64,000 nt of DNA from Marmoricola sp. (GTDB lineage Bacteria; Actinomycetota; Actinomycetes; Propionibacteriales; Nocardioidaceae): positions 24,992 through 88,991 of the forward strand of contig JAOPYC010000189.1 of NCBI GenBank assembly GCA_025964795.1, given 5' to 3'. Positions 51,315 to 60,180 of this stretch are shown piece by piece. Position numbers and translations under genes: made by a program. Numbering within the stretch: the first letter of the stretch is position 1; every line of letters starts with the position of its first letter. The notes under the pieces are model-generated. The model did no database searches and was not told the origin of the DNA. It saw only the letters and a list, made by a program, of their open reading frames with translations.

Positions 51315-52550
51315 ATGGCAGGAGTGGGGACCCTCGAGGGACTGCCCGGCGAGCACATCGAGTCGCTGGTCGCCGTGCTGGACGCGGTACGCAACGCCGG
51401 CTCGACGACCCGTCCCGAGATCGCGCGACAAACCGGGCTGGGTCGCAACGTGGTGACCGTCCGCACCAACCAGCTGATCGCCGCGGGCCTGCTCGCCGAA
51501 GGGCCGCTCGCCCGCTCGACGGGAGGTCGTTCCCCACGTCAGCTGCGCTTCCGCGCCGAGGCGGGGGTGATCCTGGTCGCAGAGCTGGGGGCCACGAGCA
51601 TCGAGGTCGCCGTCTCCGACCTCGCGGGCAACATCACGAACCCCCGCGGTGAGGCGGCTGACGTCACCCGAGGACCCGAGCAGGTGCTGAGCCGGGTGGC
51701 GGAGATGTTCGACCTCCTGGTCGCCGATCTGCCGCAGGACGCCCAGATCTGGGGGGTGGGACTGGGGCTGCCCGGGCCGGTGGAGTTCGATACCGGTAGG
51801 CCCGTCTCGCCGCCGATCATGCCCGGCTGGGACGGGTTCGACGTTCCGGCCTTCTTCGGCGCGCGGTTCCACGCGCCGGTGTGGGTGGACAACGACGTCA
51901 ACGTGATGGCCCTGGGCGAGCTCCGGGACGGCGTTGCCAGCGGGCACCATGACTTCGTCTTCGTCAAGATCGGTACCGGGATCGGCGCCGGCCTGGTGTC
52001 CCGCGGACTGCTGCATCGTGGCGCCCAGGGCTGCGCCGGCGACATCGGTCACGTCGCGGTGGACGGCAGCTCCGTGCTCTGCCGTTGCGGCCAGGTGGGT
52101 TGCCTCGAGGCGGTGGCCGGCGGGTTCGCCCTGGCTCGCGACGGTCTGGACCTGGCGAGGAGCGGCACCAGCCCGGCGCTGGCGCAGGCCCTCGCCGACG
52201 GGCGGGAGATCTCCGCAGAGACGGTCATCTGGGCCGGAACCCGCGGAGACGCCGCCGCAGGCGCGCTGGTCTCCGGCTCCGCGCGGATGGTCGGCGAGGC
52301 ACTGTCCAGGGTGGTGAACTTCTTCAACCCCTCGTTGATCCTGATCGGCGGCGGGGTGGCCTCGGCGGGCGACCGGTACCTGGCGGAGGTACGCCAGTCG
52401 GTGATCAGCCGGTCCCTGCCGCTCGCGACGCGCAAGCTCGAGATCATGCAGTCGCCGATCTCGGACTGCTCGGGCCTGCGGGGCGCGGCGTTCATGGTCA
52501 TAGACGAGCTGCTGGCGCCGGACAACCTCACCGGTCGCGCCGGGCGGTGA
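51315..52550 (+). CDS. ROK family transcriptional regulator
   Basis: A 411-residue protein. An N-terminal winged helix (STTRPEIARQTGLGRNVVTVRTNQLIAAGL) precedes a ROK sugar-kinase-like domain with KIGTGIGAGLV and the zinc site GHVAVDG...CRCGQVGCLEAVA. That pattern is typical of NagC/XylR repressors that bind a sugar. It is divergent from the sugar-oxidation operon across 109 bases. The stop lies 4 bases from the second tRNA-Thr repeat. Confidence 0.92.
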   Translation: MAGVGTLEGLPGEHIESLVAVLDAVRNAGSTTRPEIARQTGLGRNVVTVRTNQLIAAGLLAEGPLARSTGGRSPRQLRFRAEAGVILVAELGATSIEVAVSDLAGNITNPRGEAADVTRGPEQVLSRVAEMFDLLVADLPQDAQIWGVGLGLPGPVEFDTGRPVSPPIMPGWDGFDVPAFFGARFHAPVWVDNDVNVMALGELRDGVASGHHDFVFVKIGTGIGAGLVSRGLLHRGAQGCAGDIGHVAVDGSSVLCRCGQVGCLEAVAGGFALARDGLDLARSGTSPALAQALADGREISAETVIWAGTRGDAAAGALVSGSARMVGEALSRVVNFFNPSLILIGGGVASAGDRYLAEVRQSVISRSLPLATRKLEIMQSPISDCSGLRGAAFMVIDELLAPDNLTGRAGR

Positions 52551-52586
52551 TGAGAGCCGCCTATCGGAATCGAACCGATGACCTTC
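52551..52586 (-). pseudogene. 3' end of a tRNA-Thr-like gene, second copy of the direct repeat
   Basis: On the minus strand GAAGGTC is followed by a perfect T-arm (ATCGG-TTCGATT-CCGAT) and AGGCGGCTCTCA, as in tRNA-Thr. Upstream, the sequence does not provide the GCCGCCT acceptor strand or a standard anticodon arm, although some hairpins there (TGCA...TGCA, ACGGC...GCCGT) give a tRNA-like look. The core repeat 52554-52586 matches 42977-43009 at 31 of 33 bases. It lies in the gap between the convergent ROK and mhpE genes. Confidence 0.6.
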
Positions 52587-52657
52587 CACGGCCTCGGAGC
52601 CGTAGCCACTGCAACCGAACTGCACCACTCGCAACGACTCAATGGTCGGAGACGGGC

Positions 52658-53674
52658 CTACGCCGCACCCTGTCCGGACAAGCCGAGCGCCACGTCGATG
52701 ATCATGTCTTCCTGGCCGCCTACCAGGCCGCGCTTGCCGACCTCGACCAGGATCGTGCGCACGTCAATGCCGTACCGCTCGGACGCAGCCTCGGCGTGGC
52801 GCAGGAACGATCCGTAGACACCGGCATAGCCGAGGGTGAGGGTCTCACGGTCCACGCGGACCGGACGGTCCTGCAGCGGTCTGACGAGGTTCTCGGCGGC
52901 GTCCTGGAGAGCGAACAGGTCACAGCCGTGGTTCCAGCCGTTGAGGTCGGCCACGGCGATGAACGCCTCGACGGGGCAGTTGCCCGCCCCGGCTCCCTGT
53001 CCGGCCAGGGACGCATCGACTCGGGTGACGCCTTCCTCGACGGCAACGACCGAGTTCGCGACCGACAGCGACAGGTTCTCGTGGGCGTGGATGCCGATCT
53101 CGGTGGCGGTGTCGAGGACGTCGCGGTAGGCGCGGACGCGTTCGCGCACGCCGTCCATCAGCAGGCGGCCTCCGGAGTCGGTGACGTAGACGCAGTGGGC
53201 GCCGTAGGACTCCATCAGCTTGGCCTGCTCGGCCAGCTTCTCGGGCGGCGCCATGTGGCTCATCATCAGGAAGCCGGAGACGTCCATGCCGAGCTCGCGG
53301 GCGGTGGTGATGTGCTGGGCGGAGACGTCGGCCTCGGTGCAGTGGGTGGCGATGCGGACCGAGCGGACCCCGAGGTTGTAGGCGTGGCGGAGCTCCTCGA
53401 CGGTGCCGATGCCGGGCAGCAGCAGCGTGGTCAGGCGGGCGCGGGTGAGGTTGGCTGCGGCTGCCTCGATCCACTCCCAGTCGGTGTGCGAGCCGGGGCC
53501 GTAGTTCAGCGAGCCGCCGGCGAGGCCGTCGCCGTGGGCGACCTCGATGGCGTCGACCCCCGCGTCGTCGAGGGCCTTCACGATCCGGCCGACGTTCTCC
53601 GGGGTGATGCGGTGGCGGACGGCGTGCATGCCGTCGCGCAGGGTGACGTCTTGGACGAAGATGTTCGCGTTCAT
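52658..53674 (-). CDS. mhpE: 4-hydroxy-2-oxovalerate aldolase
   Basis: A 338-residue HMGL-like TIM-barrel aldolase. It has [15 protein letters not shown] at the N-terminus (metal and pyruvate site), [13 protein letters not shown], and [15 protein letters not shown] with the His pair. It cleaves 4-hydroxy-2-oxovalerate to pyruvate and acetaldehyde, the latter channelled to the acetaldehyde dehydrogenase. The ATG overlaps the mhpF stop by 4 bases. Last gene of the meta-cleavage operon. Confidence 0.94.
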   Translation of the reverse strand: MNANIFVQDVTLRDGMHAVRHRITPENVGRIVKALDDAGVDAIEVAHGDGLAGGSLNYGPGSHTDWEWIEAAAANLTRARLTTLLLPGIGTVEELRHAYNLGVRSVRIATHCTEADVSAQHITTARELGMDVSGFLMMSHMAPPEKLAEQAKLMESYGAHCVYVTDSGGRLLMDGVRERVRAYRDVLDTATEIGIHAHENLSLSVANSVVAVEEGVTRVDASLAGQGAGAGNCPVEAFIAVADLNGWNHGCDLFALQDAAENLVRPLQDRPVRVDRETLTLGYAGVYGSFLRHAEAASERYGIDVRTILVEVGKRGLVGGQEDMIIDVALGLSGQGAA

Positions 53675-54639
53675 CGGCTGACCTCCTTCTGCTGGGCGAT
53701 GCGCTCGGCCATCTGGACGGCGGCCGAGGTCATGATGTCGAGGTTGCCGGCGTAGGCGGGCAGGTAGTGGGCTGCGCCTTCGACCTCGAGGAACACCGAC
53801 ACCTGGTGGGTCGGCTTGGTGGTGGTGCCGCCGACCAGCAGGGTGTGCACCGGCTGGTCGGCGGGGATCGGGGTGATCTGTACCTGCTGCTTGAGCCGGT
53901 ATCCGGGGACGTAGGCGGCGACGTCGTCGACCATCTTCTCCACCGAGGACCGGATCTGCTCGTGGGTGCTCTCATCGGGTGCGTCTACCAGGCAGAGCAC
54001 GGTGTCGCGCATGATCAGAGGCGGCTCGGCGGGGTTGAGGATGATGATGGCCTTGCCGCGTTCGGCGCCGCCGACGGCCTCGACGGCCTTGCTGGTGGTC
54101 TCGGTGAACTCGTCGATGTTGGCGCGGGTACCAGGACCTGCCGAGCGTGAGGCGATGGATGCGACGATCTCGGCGTACGGAACCGGGGCGACGCGGGCGA
54201 TGGCCGCGACGATGGGGATGGTGGCCTGCCCCCCGCAGGTCACCATGTTCACGTTCGGTGCGCCGAGGTGCTCGTCGATGTTGACGGCCGGGACGACATA
54301 GGGGCCGATCGCGGCCGGGGTGAGGTCGATGAGCCGCTTCCCGTACGGCTCGAGGGCGGCGGCGTTCGCCTCGTGTGCCTTGGCCGAGGTGGCGTCGAAG
54401 ATGATGTCGACCTCGTCGAACCCGTCCATGGCGATGAGCCCGTCGACGCCGTCGGAGATCGTCGTGACGCCTCCTTTGCGGGCGCGGGCGAGGCCGTCGG
54501 AGTCGGGGTCGATGCCGACGAGGGCTGCCATCTCGAGGTGCTGGGAGACCTGGAGGACCTTGATCATCAGGTCGGTGCCGATGTTGCCGGACCCGATGAC
54601 GGCGACCTTGGTACGCGAGGTCGTACTAGGGGTGCTCAT
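53671..54639 (-). CDS. mhpF: Acetaldehyde dehydrogenase (acetylating)
   Basis: A 322-residue CoA-dependent dehydrogenase with [18 protein letters not shown] (NAD site) and the catalytic Cys in [12 protein letters not shown]. It turns acetaldehyde into acetyl-CoA in complex with the aldolase. The length and the [24 protein letters not shown] region match MhpF/BphJ/HsaG. The start and stop both overlap neighbours by 4 bases. Confidence 0.95.
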   Translation of the reverse strand: MSTPSTTSRTKVAVIGSGNIGTDLMIKVLQVSQHLEMAALVGIDPDSDGLARARKGGVTTISDGVDGLIAMDGFDEVDIIFDATSAKAHEANAAALEPYGKRLIDLTPAAIGPYVVPAVNIDEHLGAPNVNMVTCGGQATIPIVAAIARVAPVPYAEIVASIASRSAGPGTRANIDEFTETTSKAVEAVGGAERGKAIIILNPAEPPLIMRDTVLCLVDAPDESTHEQIRSSVEKMVDDVAAYVPGYRLKQQVQITPIPADQPVHTLLVGGTTTKPTHQVSVFLEVEGAAHYLPAYAGNLDIMTSAAVQMAERIAQQKEVSR

Positions 54640-55481
54640 GCGTGGGGCTCCTGATCGTGAGCGGTGAAGGTGGCGCTGACCTGACCGAGCCCGGTGAGGG
54701 CGGCGGTGTAGGTGGCTCCGGGTTTGACGGGGACCATCGGGCCAAGGGCGCCGGAGAGGATCACCTGCCCGGCGCGGAGCGGTTCGCCGAAGTCGCGGGC
54801 GGTGCGAGCGAGCCAGGCGAGCGCCTCAAGCGGGTCGCCCAAGCAGGCTGCCCCGTTGCCGGTGGACACCTCCTCGCCGTTCTCGCTCATCGTCATCTGG
54901 ACCGAGACCGGGTCCACCTCCTCAAGGCTGCGGGTGGTGGTGCCGAGGACGAACAGGCCGCTGGAGGCGTTGTCGGCGACGGTGTCGCCGAAGCTGATGT
55001 CCCAGCCGGCGATGCGGCTGTCGACGATCTCCAGGGCGGCGACGGCATGTGCGACCGCCGCGCGGACCGCGTCGACGTCGAGCGGGCCCTCATAGAGGTC
55101 GGCGCCGAGAACGAAGGCGACCTCGGCCTCGATGCGCGGCTGCAGCAGGTCGGTGATGGCCACCGGTGTGGACTCCTCGCGCTGCATGTCATGGAGCAGG
55201 ACGCCGAAGTCGGGGCGGTCCACGCCGAGCTGGGCCTGGACGACTGCGGAGGTGAGGCCGATCTTGCGGCCGATGACGGTTGCGCCGGCCACCGTCGCTG
55301 TGGCGATGACACGTTGCTGGACCGCGTAGGCGGCGTCGATGTCGTCGCGGCCGATGAGGTCGCGGACCGGTGCGCACGGGACGCCGCTGCGGGCGGCGTT
55401 CAGCAGCCGCTGGGCGGCTTCGTCGAGCCGCCCGTCAGCGACCTGGCCGGTGGAGATCGAGGTGCGGCGTGAAGGGGTCAT
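54636..55481 (-). CDS. mhpD: 2-keto-4-pentenoate hydratase
   Basis: A 281-residue fumarylacetoacetase-superfamily hydratase with [26 protein letters not shown], and the metal-site segments [12 protein letters not shown] and [11 protein letters not shown]. It hydrates 2-hydroxypenta-2,4-dienoate to 4-hydroxy-2-oxovalerate. The ATG at 55481 is preferred over the frame start at 55535 because the latter runs through the operator-like palindrome. A promoter or regulated site is likely in the 117-base gap upstream. Confidence 0.9.
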   Translation of the reverse strand: MTPSRRTSISTGQVADGRLDEAAQRLLNAARSGVPCAPVRDLIGRDDIDAAYAVQQRVIATATVAGATVIGRKIGLTSAVVQAQLGVDRPDFGVLLHDMQREESTPVAITDLLQPRIEAEVAFVLGADLYEGPLDVDAVRAAVAHAVAALEIVDSRIAGWDISFGDTVADNASSGLFVLGTTTRSLEEVDPVSVQMTMSENGEEVSTGNGAACLGDPLEALAWLARTARDFGEPLRAGQVILSGALGPMVPVKPGATYTAALTGLGQVSATFTAHDQEPHA

Positions 55482-55523
55482 GCGTTCACTGTGCGGTCCT
55501 GGAGGTCCAGGAGACGAGGAACA

Positions 55524-55542
55524 AGTTCTGGTCACCGGAACT
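55524..55542. promoter_or_regulatory. Near-perfect 19-base palindrome, candidate IclR operator
   Basis: AGTTCTGGTCACCGGAACT is symmetric around a central C with a single T/G exception. It lies 43 bases upstream of the mhpD ATG, between the IclR gene and mhpD, in the position of an operator. A shorter GTTCTGGAAC lies at 60144-60153 between the permease and SDR genes. Confidence 0.55.
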
Positions 55543-55598
55543 GACTTTTCCTGCGCAACCCAGCCGCCACGATTCGGCGCCAGACCGAGCGTGTGGGC

Positions 55599-56408
55599 CT
55601 ACTGGTCTGGTGCTCGGGTGGCGGGGCGTCGAGCGAGCGTGGCGCCGATACCGGCAGCGGCGGCCTTGACCGCGGCCACGTGCCGGTCAGGCGCGAACCG
55701 GCCGATCGGCCCCGTCACGCTGATCGCGGCCAGGATCTGGTCCTCGACGTCTAGGACGGGCGCGGCCACGCAGACTATGCCGGGCGCGGACTCCTCGTAC
55801 TCGAACGCGGTGCCGGACTCGCTCACCTTCTCAAGCTGCGCTCGGAGCACCGCGGCGGAGGTCACGGTCCGGGCGGAGCGGCGCTCGAGTGGCTTGCCCA
55901 GCACCTGCTCTCGCAGGCTCTCGGAGGCGTGGGCGAGCAGTACCTTGCCGATGGCGGTGGCGTGCAGCGGCATCCGCCCGCCGATCCGCGACGGGGACTT
56001 TGCCTGCTGGTGTCCTCCGACCTTGGCGATGTAGAGGACCTCGTCTCCCTCGCGGACACCGAGGTGCACGATCTCGTGAGTTCCTTCGTAGAGGTCTTCG
56101 AGGAACGGCAGCGCCACCTCGAGCAGGGACCGTTCCACCGAGGCACGCATGCCGAGCTCGAAGACGAGCTTGGAGAGTCGGTACCTTCCTTCGATCCGGT
56201 CCAGGAGCCGCGCTGCGAACAGGTCACCAAGCAGCCGGTGCAGAGTGGCCTTGGACAGCCCGGTGGTCTGTTGGAGCTCGGCGAAGGTGAGCGTGGCGCG
56301 GTCCAGGGTGAAGCTGTTCAGGATCGCCATCGTCTTGCCAAGGACGGTGTCGAGGCCCGGCGGCTGGCGTGCTCCGCCGGCTTCCTCAGGCGGTGTTGTC
56401 GAGGTCAT
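55599..56408 (-). CDS. IclR family transcriptional regulator
   Basis: A 269-residue regulator. A winged HTH (LTFAELQQTTGLSKATLHRLLGDL) at about 35-65 is followed by the IclR effector domain (EIVHLGVREGDEVLYIAKVGG, GGRMPLHATAIGKVLLA, GIVCVAAPVLDVEDQILAAISVTGP). The ATG at 56408 lies within the 3' end of the FCD gene. MhpR-type IclR proteins activate meta-cleavage operons with an aromatic inducer, so it probably acts on this cluster. Confidence 0.9.
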   Translation of the reverse strand: MTSTTPPEEAGGARQPPGLDTVLGKTMAILNSFTLDRATLTFAELQQTTGLSKATLHRLLGDLFAARLLDRIEGRYRLSKLVFELGMRASVERSLLEVALPFLEDLYEGTHEIVHLGVREGDEVLYIAKVGGHQQAKSPSRIGGRMPLHATAIGKVLLAHASESLREQVLGKPLERRSARTVTSAAVLRAQLEKVSESGTAFEYEESAPGIVCVAAPVLDVEDQILAAISVTGPIGRFAPDRHVAAVKAAAAGIGATLARRPATRAPDQ

Positions 56409-56889
56409 CGCCGAAGAGCCCAACCGTCTCCACGATGTGCGACTGCATGGCGACCCGTGCGACCTCCGCGCTGCGGGACCGGATCGAGCTGCGGATCACG
56501 TCGTGGTCGTGGTTGCGGTCGGTGAGCGCCTCGGAGAGGTGCTGGGCGCCGCCGATGGTGTTGATGAAGAAGTCGCTCATGTCCCACATGCGTTCGCTGA
56601 GCTCGGCCATCACCCGGGAGTGCGCCATCTGGTGGATGACCAGGTGGAACTCGCGGTACAGGAACCGGTAGCCGCGGGACCGGGCCGTGGTGTCGTGGCT
56701 GGTCTCCAGATCGGCAATGCGCTGCCAGACCTGGTTGAGCTCCACCAGCTGCGCGCCGGTGCGACAGATGTTCACACCTGTCGCACTCGCGTACCGCCAC
56801 CGCAAAAGCACCGCGCGCTCACCACCGGTCAACGCGGAGGGAAACTGTCGGCCGAGGCAGCCGGAGGCTCCCGCGACGTCACCGGTCAT
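56386..56889 (-). CDS. FCD (GntR/FadR C-terminal) domain protein lacking the DNA-binding domain
   Basis: A 167-residue protein. From about residue 45 it is an FCD ligand-binding bundle (LVELNQVWQRIADLE...YREFHLVIHQMAHSRVMAELSERMWDM...VAMQSHIVETVGLF) with two to three His at usual metal positions. No winged helix precedes it: the first 40 residues (MTGDVAGASGCLGRQF...) do not look like GntR, and the preceding bases belong to mhpC. The ATG overlaps the mhpC stop by 4 bases and the 3' end overlaps the IclR gene. It is either a truncated regulator or a stand-alone effector domain. Confidence 0.75.
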   Translation of the reverse strand: MTGDVAGASGCLGRQFPSALTGGERAVLLRWRYASATGVNICRTGAQLVELNQVWQRIADLETSHDTTARSRGYRFLYREFHLVIHQMAHSRVMAELSERMWDMSDFFINTIGGAQHLSEALTDRNHDHDVIRSSIRSRSAEVARVAMQSHIVETVGLFGDDLDNTA

Positions 56890-57746
56890 GGCCGCTCGCG
56901 CCACGACCCCGCGGTGAAGTCGACGACCAGCCGCGAGAAGGCCTCGGCCCGCTCGATCTGCGACCAGTGCCCGCAGCCCTGGTAGATGACGGCATCCGCC
57001 GTCGGGATCACGTTGACGAGCTCCCACGTCCGCGCAGGAGGAATCACCTGGTCGGCGAGGCCGTGAACGAGGAGTACGGGGATCGTGAGGTTCGCCAGGG
57101 CGTCGTTGTCCAGGGGGAGGGCCGCACGGTCACGCTCGCGGGCCTCGATCACCCGAGCGAGCCGGCCCGACGAGACCTCGTACTCGGCGATGGCCTGACG
57201 TGCCGACACCATAGCGCCGGCGACCAGACCGGGGTCGGTGACGAAGCCCTCGAAGGAGCGGCGCATCCCCTCGAAGCTCGTGTCGGGCGTCGCATGGGCC
57301 CTGATCGCCGCCGTCGGCGCACTGCCTCCCGTGCCCATCGAGATCACGCCGCGGGCCCGATCCGGATGGTCGATGGCCAGTTGCAGCGCGATCCAGCCAC
57401 CGAGGGAGTTCCCGACGAACCACGCGTCCTCGATGCCGAGCGCATCCAGCACGCGCAGCACGTGGTCTCCCCACTCGCGGATCCCGTACGCCGTCCCCGG
57501 TGCCGTGATGGTCGCGCCGAAGCCGATGAGGTCCGGGGCGATCGCACGCACGGATCCGGCCACGGCGGGGAGGGTGAGCCACCAGTTCGCGGCCGCCGAC
57601 ACACCGGTGCCCGATCCGTGCAGGAAGACGACCGGTACGCCCTGTCCCATGTCGTGCAGGTGCGTGGTCTCGCCCTCGGCGGTCGTGAGCCACACATCGT
57701 CCAGATGGAAGAAGGGGTCGGTGTGGAAGCCGGTGGTACCGAGCAT
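56886..57746 (-). CDS. mhpC: Meta-cleavage product hydrolase (alpha/beta hydrolase)
   Basis: A 286-residue hydrolase with the oxyanion motif FLHGSGTGVSAAANWW, the nucleophile Ser in GNSLGGWIALQLA, the acid in VHGLADQVIPP and the base in GCGHWSQIERAE. These match MhpC/HsaD/BphD C-C bond hydrolases, which split the ring-opened product into 2-hydroxypenta-2,4-dienoate and an acid. The ATG at 57746 has AGGAG 8 bases upstream. It follows mhpB by 68 bases. Confidence 0.9.
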   Translation of the reverse strand: MLGTTGFHTDPFFHLDDVWLTTAEGETTHLHDMGQGVPVVFLHGSGTGVSAAANWWLTLPAVAGSVRAIAPDLIGFGATITAPGTAYGIREWGDHVLRVLDALGIEDAWFVGNSLGGWIALQLAIDHPDRARGVISMGTGGSAPTAAIRAHATPDTSFEGMRRSFEGFVTDPGLVAGAMVSARQAIAEYEVSSGRLARVIEARERDRAALPLDNDALANLTIPVLLVHGLADQVIPPARTWELVNVIPTADAVIYQGCGHWSQIERAEAFSRLVVDFTAGSWRERP

Positions 57747-57814
57747 CGAGTGAACTCCTGTGGTGTCGAGGCGGGACGCTCCCGCCGGGGGGTTGTCGCG
57801 CCTGGGCGCAGGCA

Positions 57815-58762
57815 TCACGAGGCGACCGGTGCGGGAGCCATGCTCGCCACGATGCCCATGCCGGTGATCCACTTCGGCACCGGCTCATAGGCGCTCCACT
57901 CGAGCCTCCCGCCCCACGCAGCGGTGGCGGCTGCCCAGGTGCGGATCTCGTGGGCGCCGGGTCCACCGAGGTGCATGACGTCCTCCTCATCGAGGGAGCG
58001 GAAGATCCGGGGGTCGGCGAGCGCTCGGGCGAGGAGGCCCTGGTCCCAGCCCGCCTCGACACGGCCGGTGGCCTCGCCGTCGGCGAGCGCCTGTGCCTTC
58101 GCGACGCGGCCCGCCTCCATCTCGTCAACCCGCGGCCGGCCGTGGATCAGGAAGTCGCGCCATTCGGGGGTGATGCCGGGGTCGAACGCATCGGTCGACG
58201 CCGGCCAGTGGGACATCCCGCCGGAGCCGATCACGAGCACCCGCTCCGGGCCGTCGAAGGCGCGGATCGCCTCGCCCACCGCGGTACCGAAGTCAAAGGC
58301 GCGGGCGAAGGTCGGCAGCGGGGAGCAGCCTGAGTTGACGATGACAGGCACGATCGGGATGTCGAGGTCCGGCACCAGCCGCGCGTACACCTGCGTGAGC
58401 CCGTGGTCGATCCGCATGTCGAGTGAGATCGCCGGGTCGAAGCCGCGTGACATGGCCCCCGAGTGGATGGCGCCGGCGAGTGCCTTGGCGAGCGGCAGCT
58501 CGCCCTTCGGGGTGTGGTAGTCGCCCACTCCCTCGACCCGTTCGATACCGATCGTGAAGGGGGGGAGGATGTCGTAGAAGAGGCCCCGCGCGTGGTCGGG
58601 CCCGAAGAGCACGATCGCGTCCGGTCGCAGCTGGTTGACGATGCCGCAGGCCCGGTCGACCTCGTGGACGAACGTGCCCCCCTCCTCTGCCGGGGCCGGA
58701 TCCGGCGCGAGGTTCCACAGCGGCGAGTGGGAGAGGCTGATGCTGCCGACGACTTGGCTCAT
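57815..58762 (-). CDS. mhpB: Class III extradiol dioxygenase (2,3-dihydroxyphenylpropionate 1,2-dioxygenase type)
   Basis: A 315-residue LigB-superfamily enzyme. VLFGPDHARGLF holds probable iron-ligand and second-sphere residues, MRIDHGLTQVY holds the active-site Asp-His, and VIGSGGMSHWPAS the second conserved His, all as in MhpB. It opens a catechol ring next to the side chain with Fe2+ and O2. The ring substrate is likely a 2,3-dihydroxyphenyl-propionate-like catechol but could differ given the extra cupin and SDR genes. Confidence 0.9.
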   Translation of the reverse strand: MSQVVGSISLSHSPLWNLAPDPAPAEEGGTFVHEVDRACGIVNQLRPDAIVLFGPDHARGLFYDILPPFTIGIERVEGVGDYHTPKGELPLAKALAGAIHSGAMSRGFDPAISLDMRIDHGLTQVYARLVPDLDIPIVPVIVNSGCSPLPTFARAFDFGTAVGEAIRAFDGPERVLVIGSGGMSHWPASTDAFDPGITPEWRDFLIHGRPRVDEMEAGRVAKAQALADGEATGRVEAGWDQGLLARALADPRIFRSLDEEDVMHLGGPGAHEIRTWAAATAAWGGRLEWSAYEPVPKWITGMGIVASMAPAPVAS

Positions 58763-58773
58763 GGTGTTCTCCT

Positions 58774-59316
58774 TCAGTGTCCGGCCGGGATCGTGCCGCC
58801 GATGAGGACGAAGGCGACGACCGCCTGCTTGTCGGACCGGTTGGACCAGGCGTGGCGGGTGCCGCGCTGGATGAGGACCTCGCCCGGATTCATCAGTCGC
58901 TCCTCCTCGTCGAGAACCGCCCAGATCTCGCCCTCGAGAACGAGGGCGTAGTCGAGGGAGGGGGTGGCGTGGACCTGGTCGGCGACGCCGTTGGCCTTCC
59001 AGTCGGTGTCGGGTGGGAACTCGACCATCCGGAAGATGGAGCCGCCGGGCGGCGGGTTGAGTGCGACGTCTCCGCCGAGGCCGTCGTCGAGGGGGCCGTC
59101 GTTGTTGACCGGCACCTCGGTGTGCTGCCAGAGGTTGGTGACGACGAAGGTCGAGGTGTTGGCCACCGTCTGGATCGAGGACGTCTCGCCGTCCTGGAGG
59201 AAGACGGCCTTGCCCCCGGCATCGACCCCCGTGACGAGGCGCCGGAAGCGCCGGAAGTTCTTGTGCGGGGGCACGCCGGCACCCAGTTGGACGTTGTGCT
59301 GTGCGGCTGCGGACAT
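58774..59316 (-). CDS. Cupin domain protein
   Basis: A 180-residue single-cupin protein. The core motif is TPSLDYALVLEGEIWAVLDEEE followed by LIQRGTRHAWSNRSDK; the first motif has D/Y where metal-binding cupins have H-x-H, so metal binding may be weakened. In other genomes such proteins accompany aromatic-degradation or SDR genes without a defined role. It lies 11 bases from mhpB and 24 bases after the SDR gene. Confidence 0.8.
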   Translation of the reverse strand: MSAAAQHNVQLGAGVPPHKNFRRFRRLVTGVDAGGKAVFLQDGETSSIQTVANTSTFVVTNLWQHTEVPVNNDGPLDDGLGGDVALNPPPGGSIFRMVEFPPDTDWKANGVADQVHATPSLDYALVLEGEIWAVLDEEERLMNPGEVLIQRGTRHAWSNRSDKQAVVAFVLIGGTIPAGH

Positions 59317-59340
59317 GGGGTTCTCCTTACGAGAGCAGGA

Positions 59341-60105
59341 TCAGGGGACGAGCGAGAAGCCGCCGTCGATCACGACGGTCTGGCCGGTGACGTAGCTGAA
59401 GTCGATGAGACCGAGGATCACCTCGGCGACGTCGTGCGGACCGCCGGTGCGCTTCAGGGGCGCCCTCTCGCTCCACATCGCGCGGAGCGCGTCGAAGCCC
59501 TCACCATCGGTCCACGGGGTGTCGATCAGGCCCGGGGCGACCGCGTTGATCCGAACCTCAGGGCCGACGACCGCGCCGAGCAGCTTGACCATGTGCTGCA
59601 GGGCGGCCTTGCTGACGGCGTAAGGGATGGAGCTTCCGCCGACGTCGACGCCGGCGAGTGCCCCGACGAAGGTCAGCGTGCCCTTGCCGCTGGCGCGCAG
59701 CGCGGGTGCGGCCGCCTTGACCAGGCGCCAGGGCGCGACGACGTTCATCCCGAGAATCCGGTCCCAGATCTCGTCGGAGACGGCGTCGATGTCAGCGTGC
59801 GGGAGCTTCACGGTCGCGCCGGCCGAGTAGACGACGTTGTCGAGTCGACCATGCGTCTCGAGCACCTGCGACACGAGGCTGGCCGGGCTCGCCGGGTCCT
59901 GCATGTCGGCTTGCAGGTAGGTGGCGCCGTCGAGCTCGCCGAGCAGCGGAGCTGCGTCCTCCGGGCTCCGGGAGCCGGAGATGACCACGGCGCTTTCGCG
60001 CTTTACGAGGGTCCGCGCTACCGCCGCGCCGATGCCGGAGGTACCGCCCACGATGAGCGAGACACCGCCGACCTCGTGCAGTCGGGCCGCTCTCATCGTT
60101 GTCAC
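59341..60105 (-). CDS. Short-chain dehydrogenase/reductase
   Basis: A 254-residue classical SDR with GGTSGIGAAVARTL (cofactor loop), YSAG, the catalytic Tyr-x3-Lys in YAVSKAA, and the C-terminal YVTGQTVVIDGGFS. It may oxidise an alcohol or dihydrodiol intermediate or tailor the side chain before ring cleavage; the substrate is unknown. It follows the importer permease by 75 bases in the same direction. Confidence 0.87.
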   Translation of the reverse strand: MTTMRAARLHEVGGVSLIVGGTSGIGAAVARTLVKRESAVVISGSRSPEDAAPLLGELDGATYLQADMQDPASPASLVSQVLETHGRLDNVVYSAGATVKLPHADIDAVSDEIWDRILGMNVVAPWRLVKAAAPALRASGKGTLTFVGALAGVDVGGSSIPYAVSKAALQHMVKLLGAVVGPEVRINAVAPGLIDTPWTDGEGFDALRAMWSERAPLKRTGGPHDVAEVILGLIDFSYVTGQTVVIDGGFSLVP

Positions 60106-60180
60106 ATGGAACTCCTTATGGGTTGCGAGCCGATCGGCCCGATGTTCTGGAACGAGCTGCCGTCGCGATGACGGTCAGTT

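Noticed and set aside
52548..52640. A complete tRNA gene downstream of mhpE
   Set aside because: Only the T-arm and 3' end fit. The 5' acceptor strand that should pair with AGGCGGC is missing and the apparent anticodon stem leaves a 6-base loop.
42739..52657. An intact integrative element between the tRNA-like repeats
   Set aside because: No integrase, excisionase, relaxase or replication gene lies between or beside the repeats, so only a scar or cassette is claimed.
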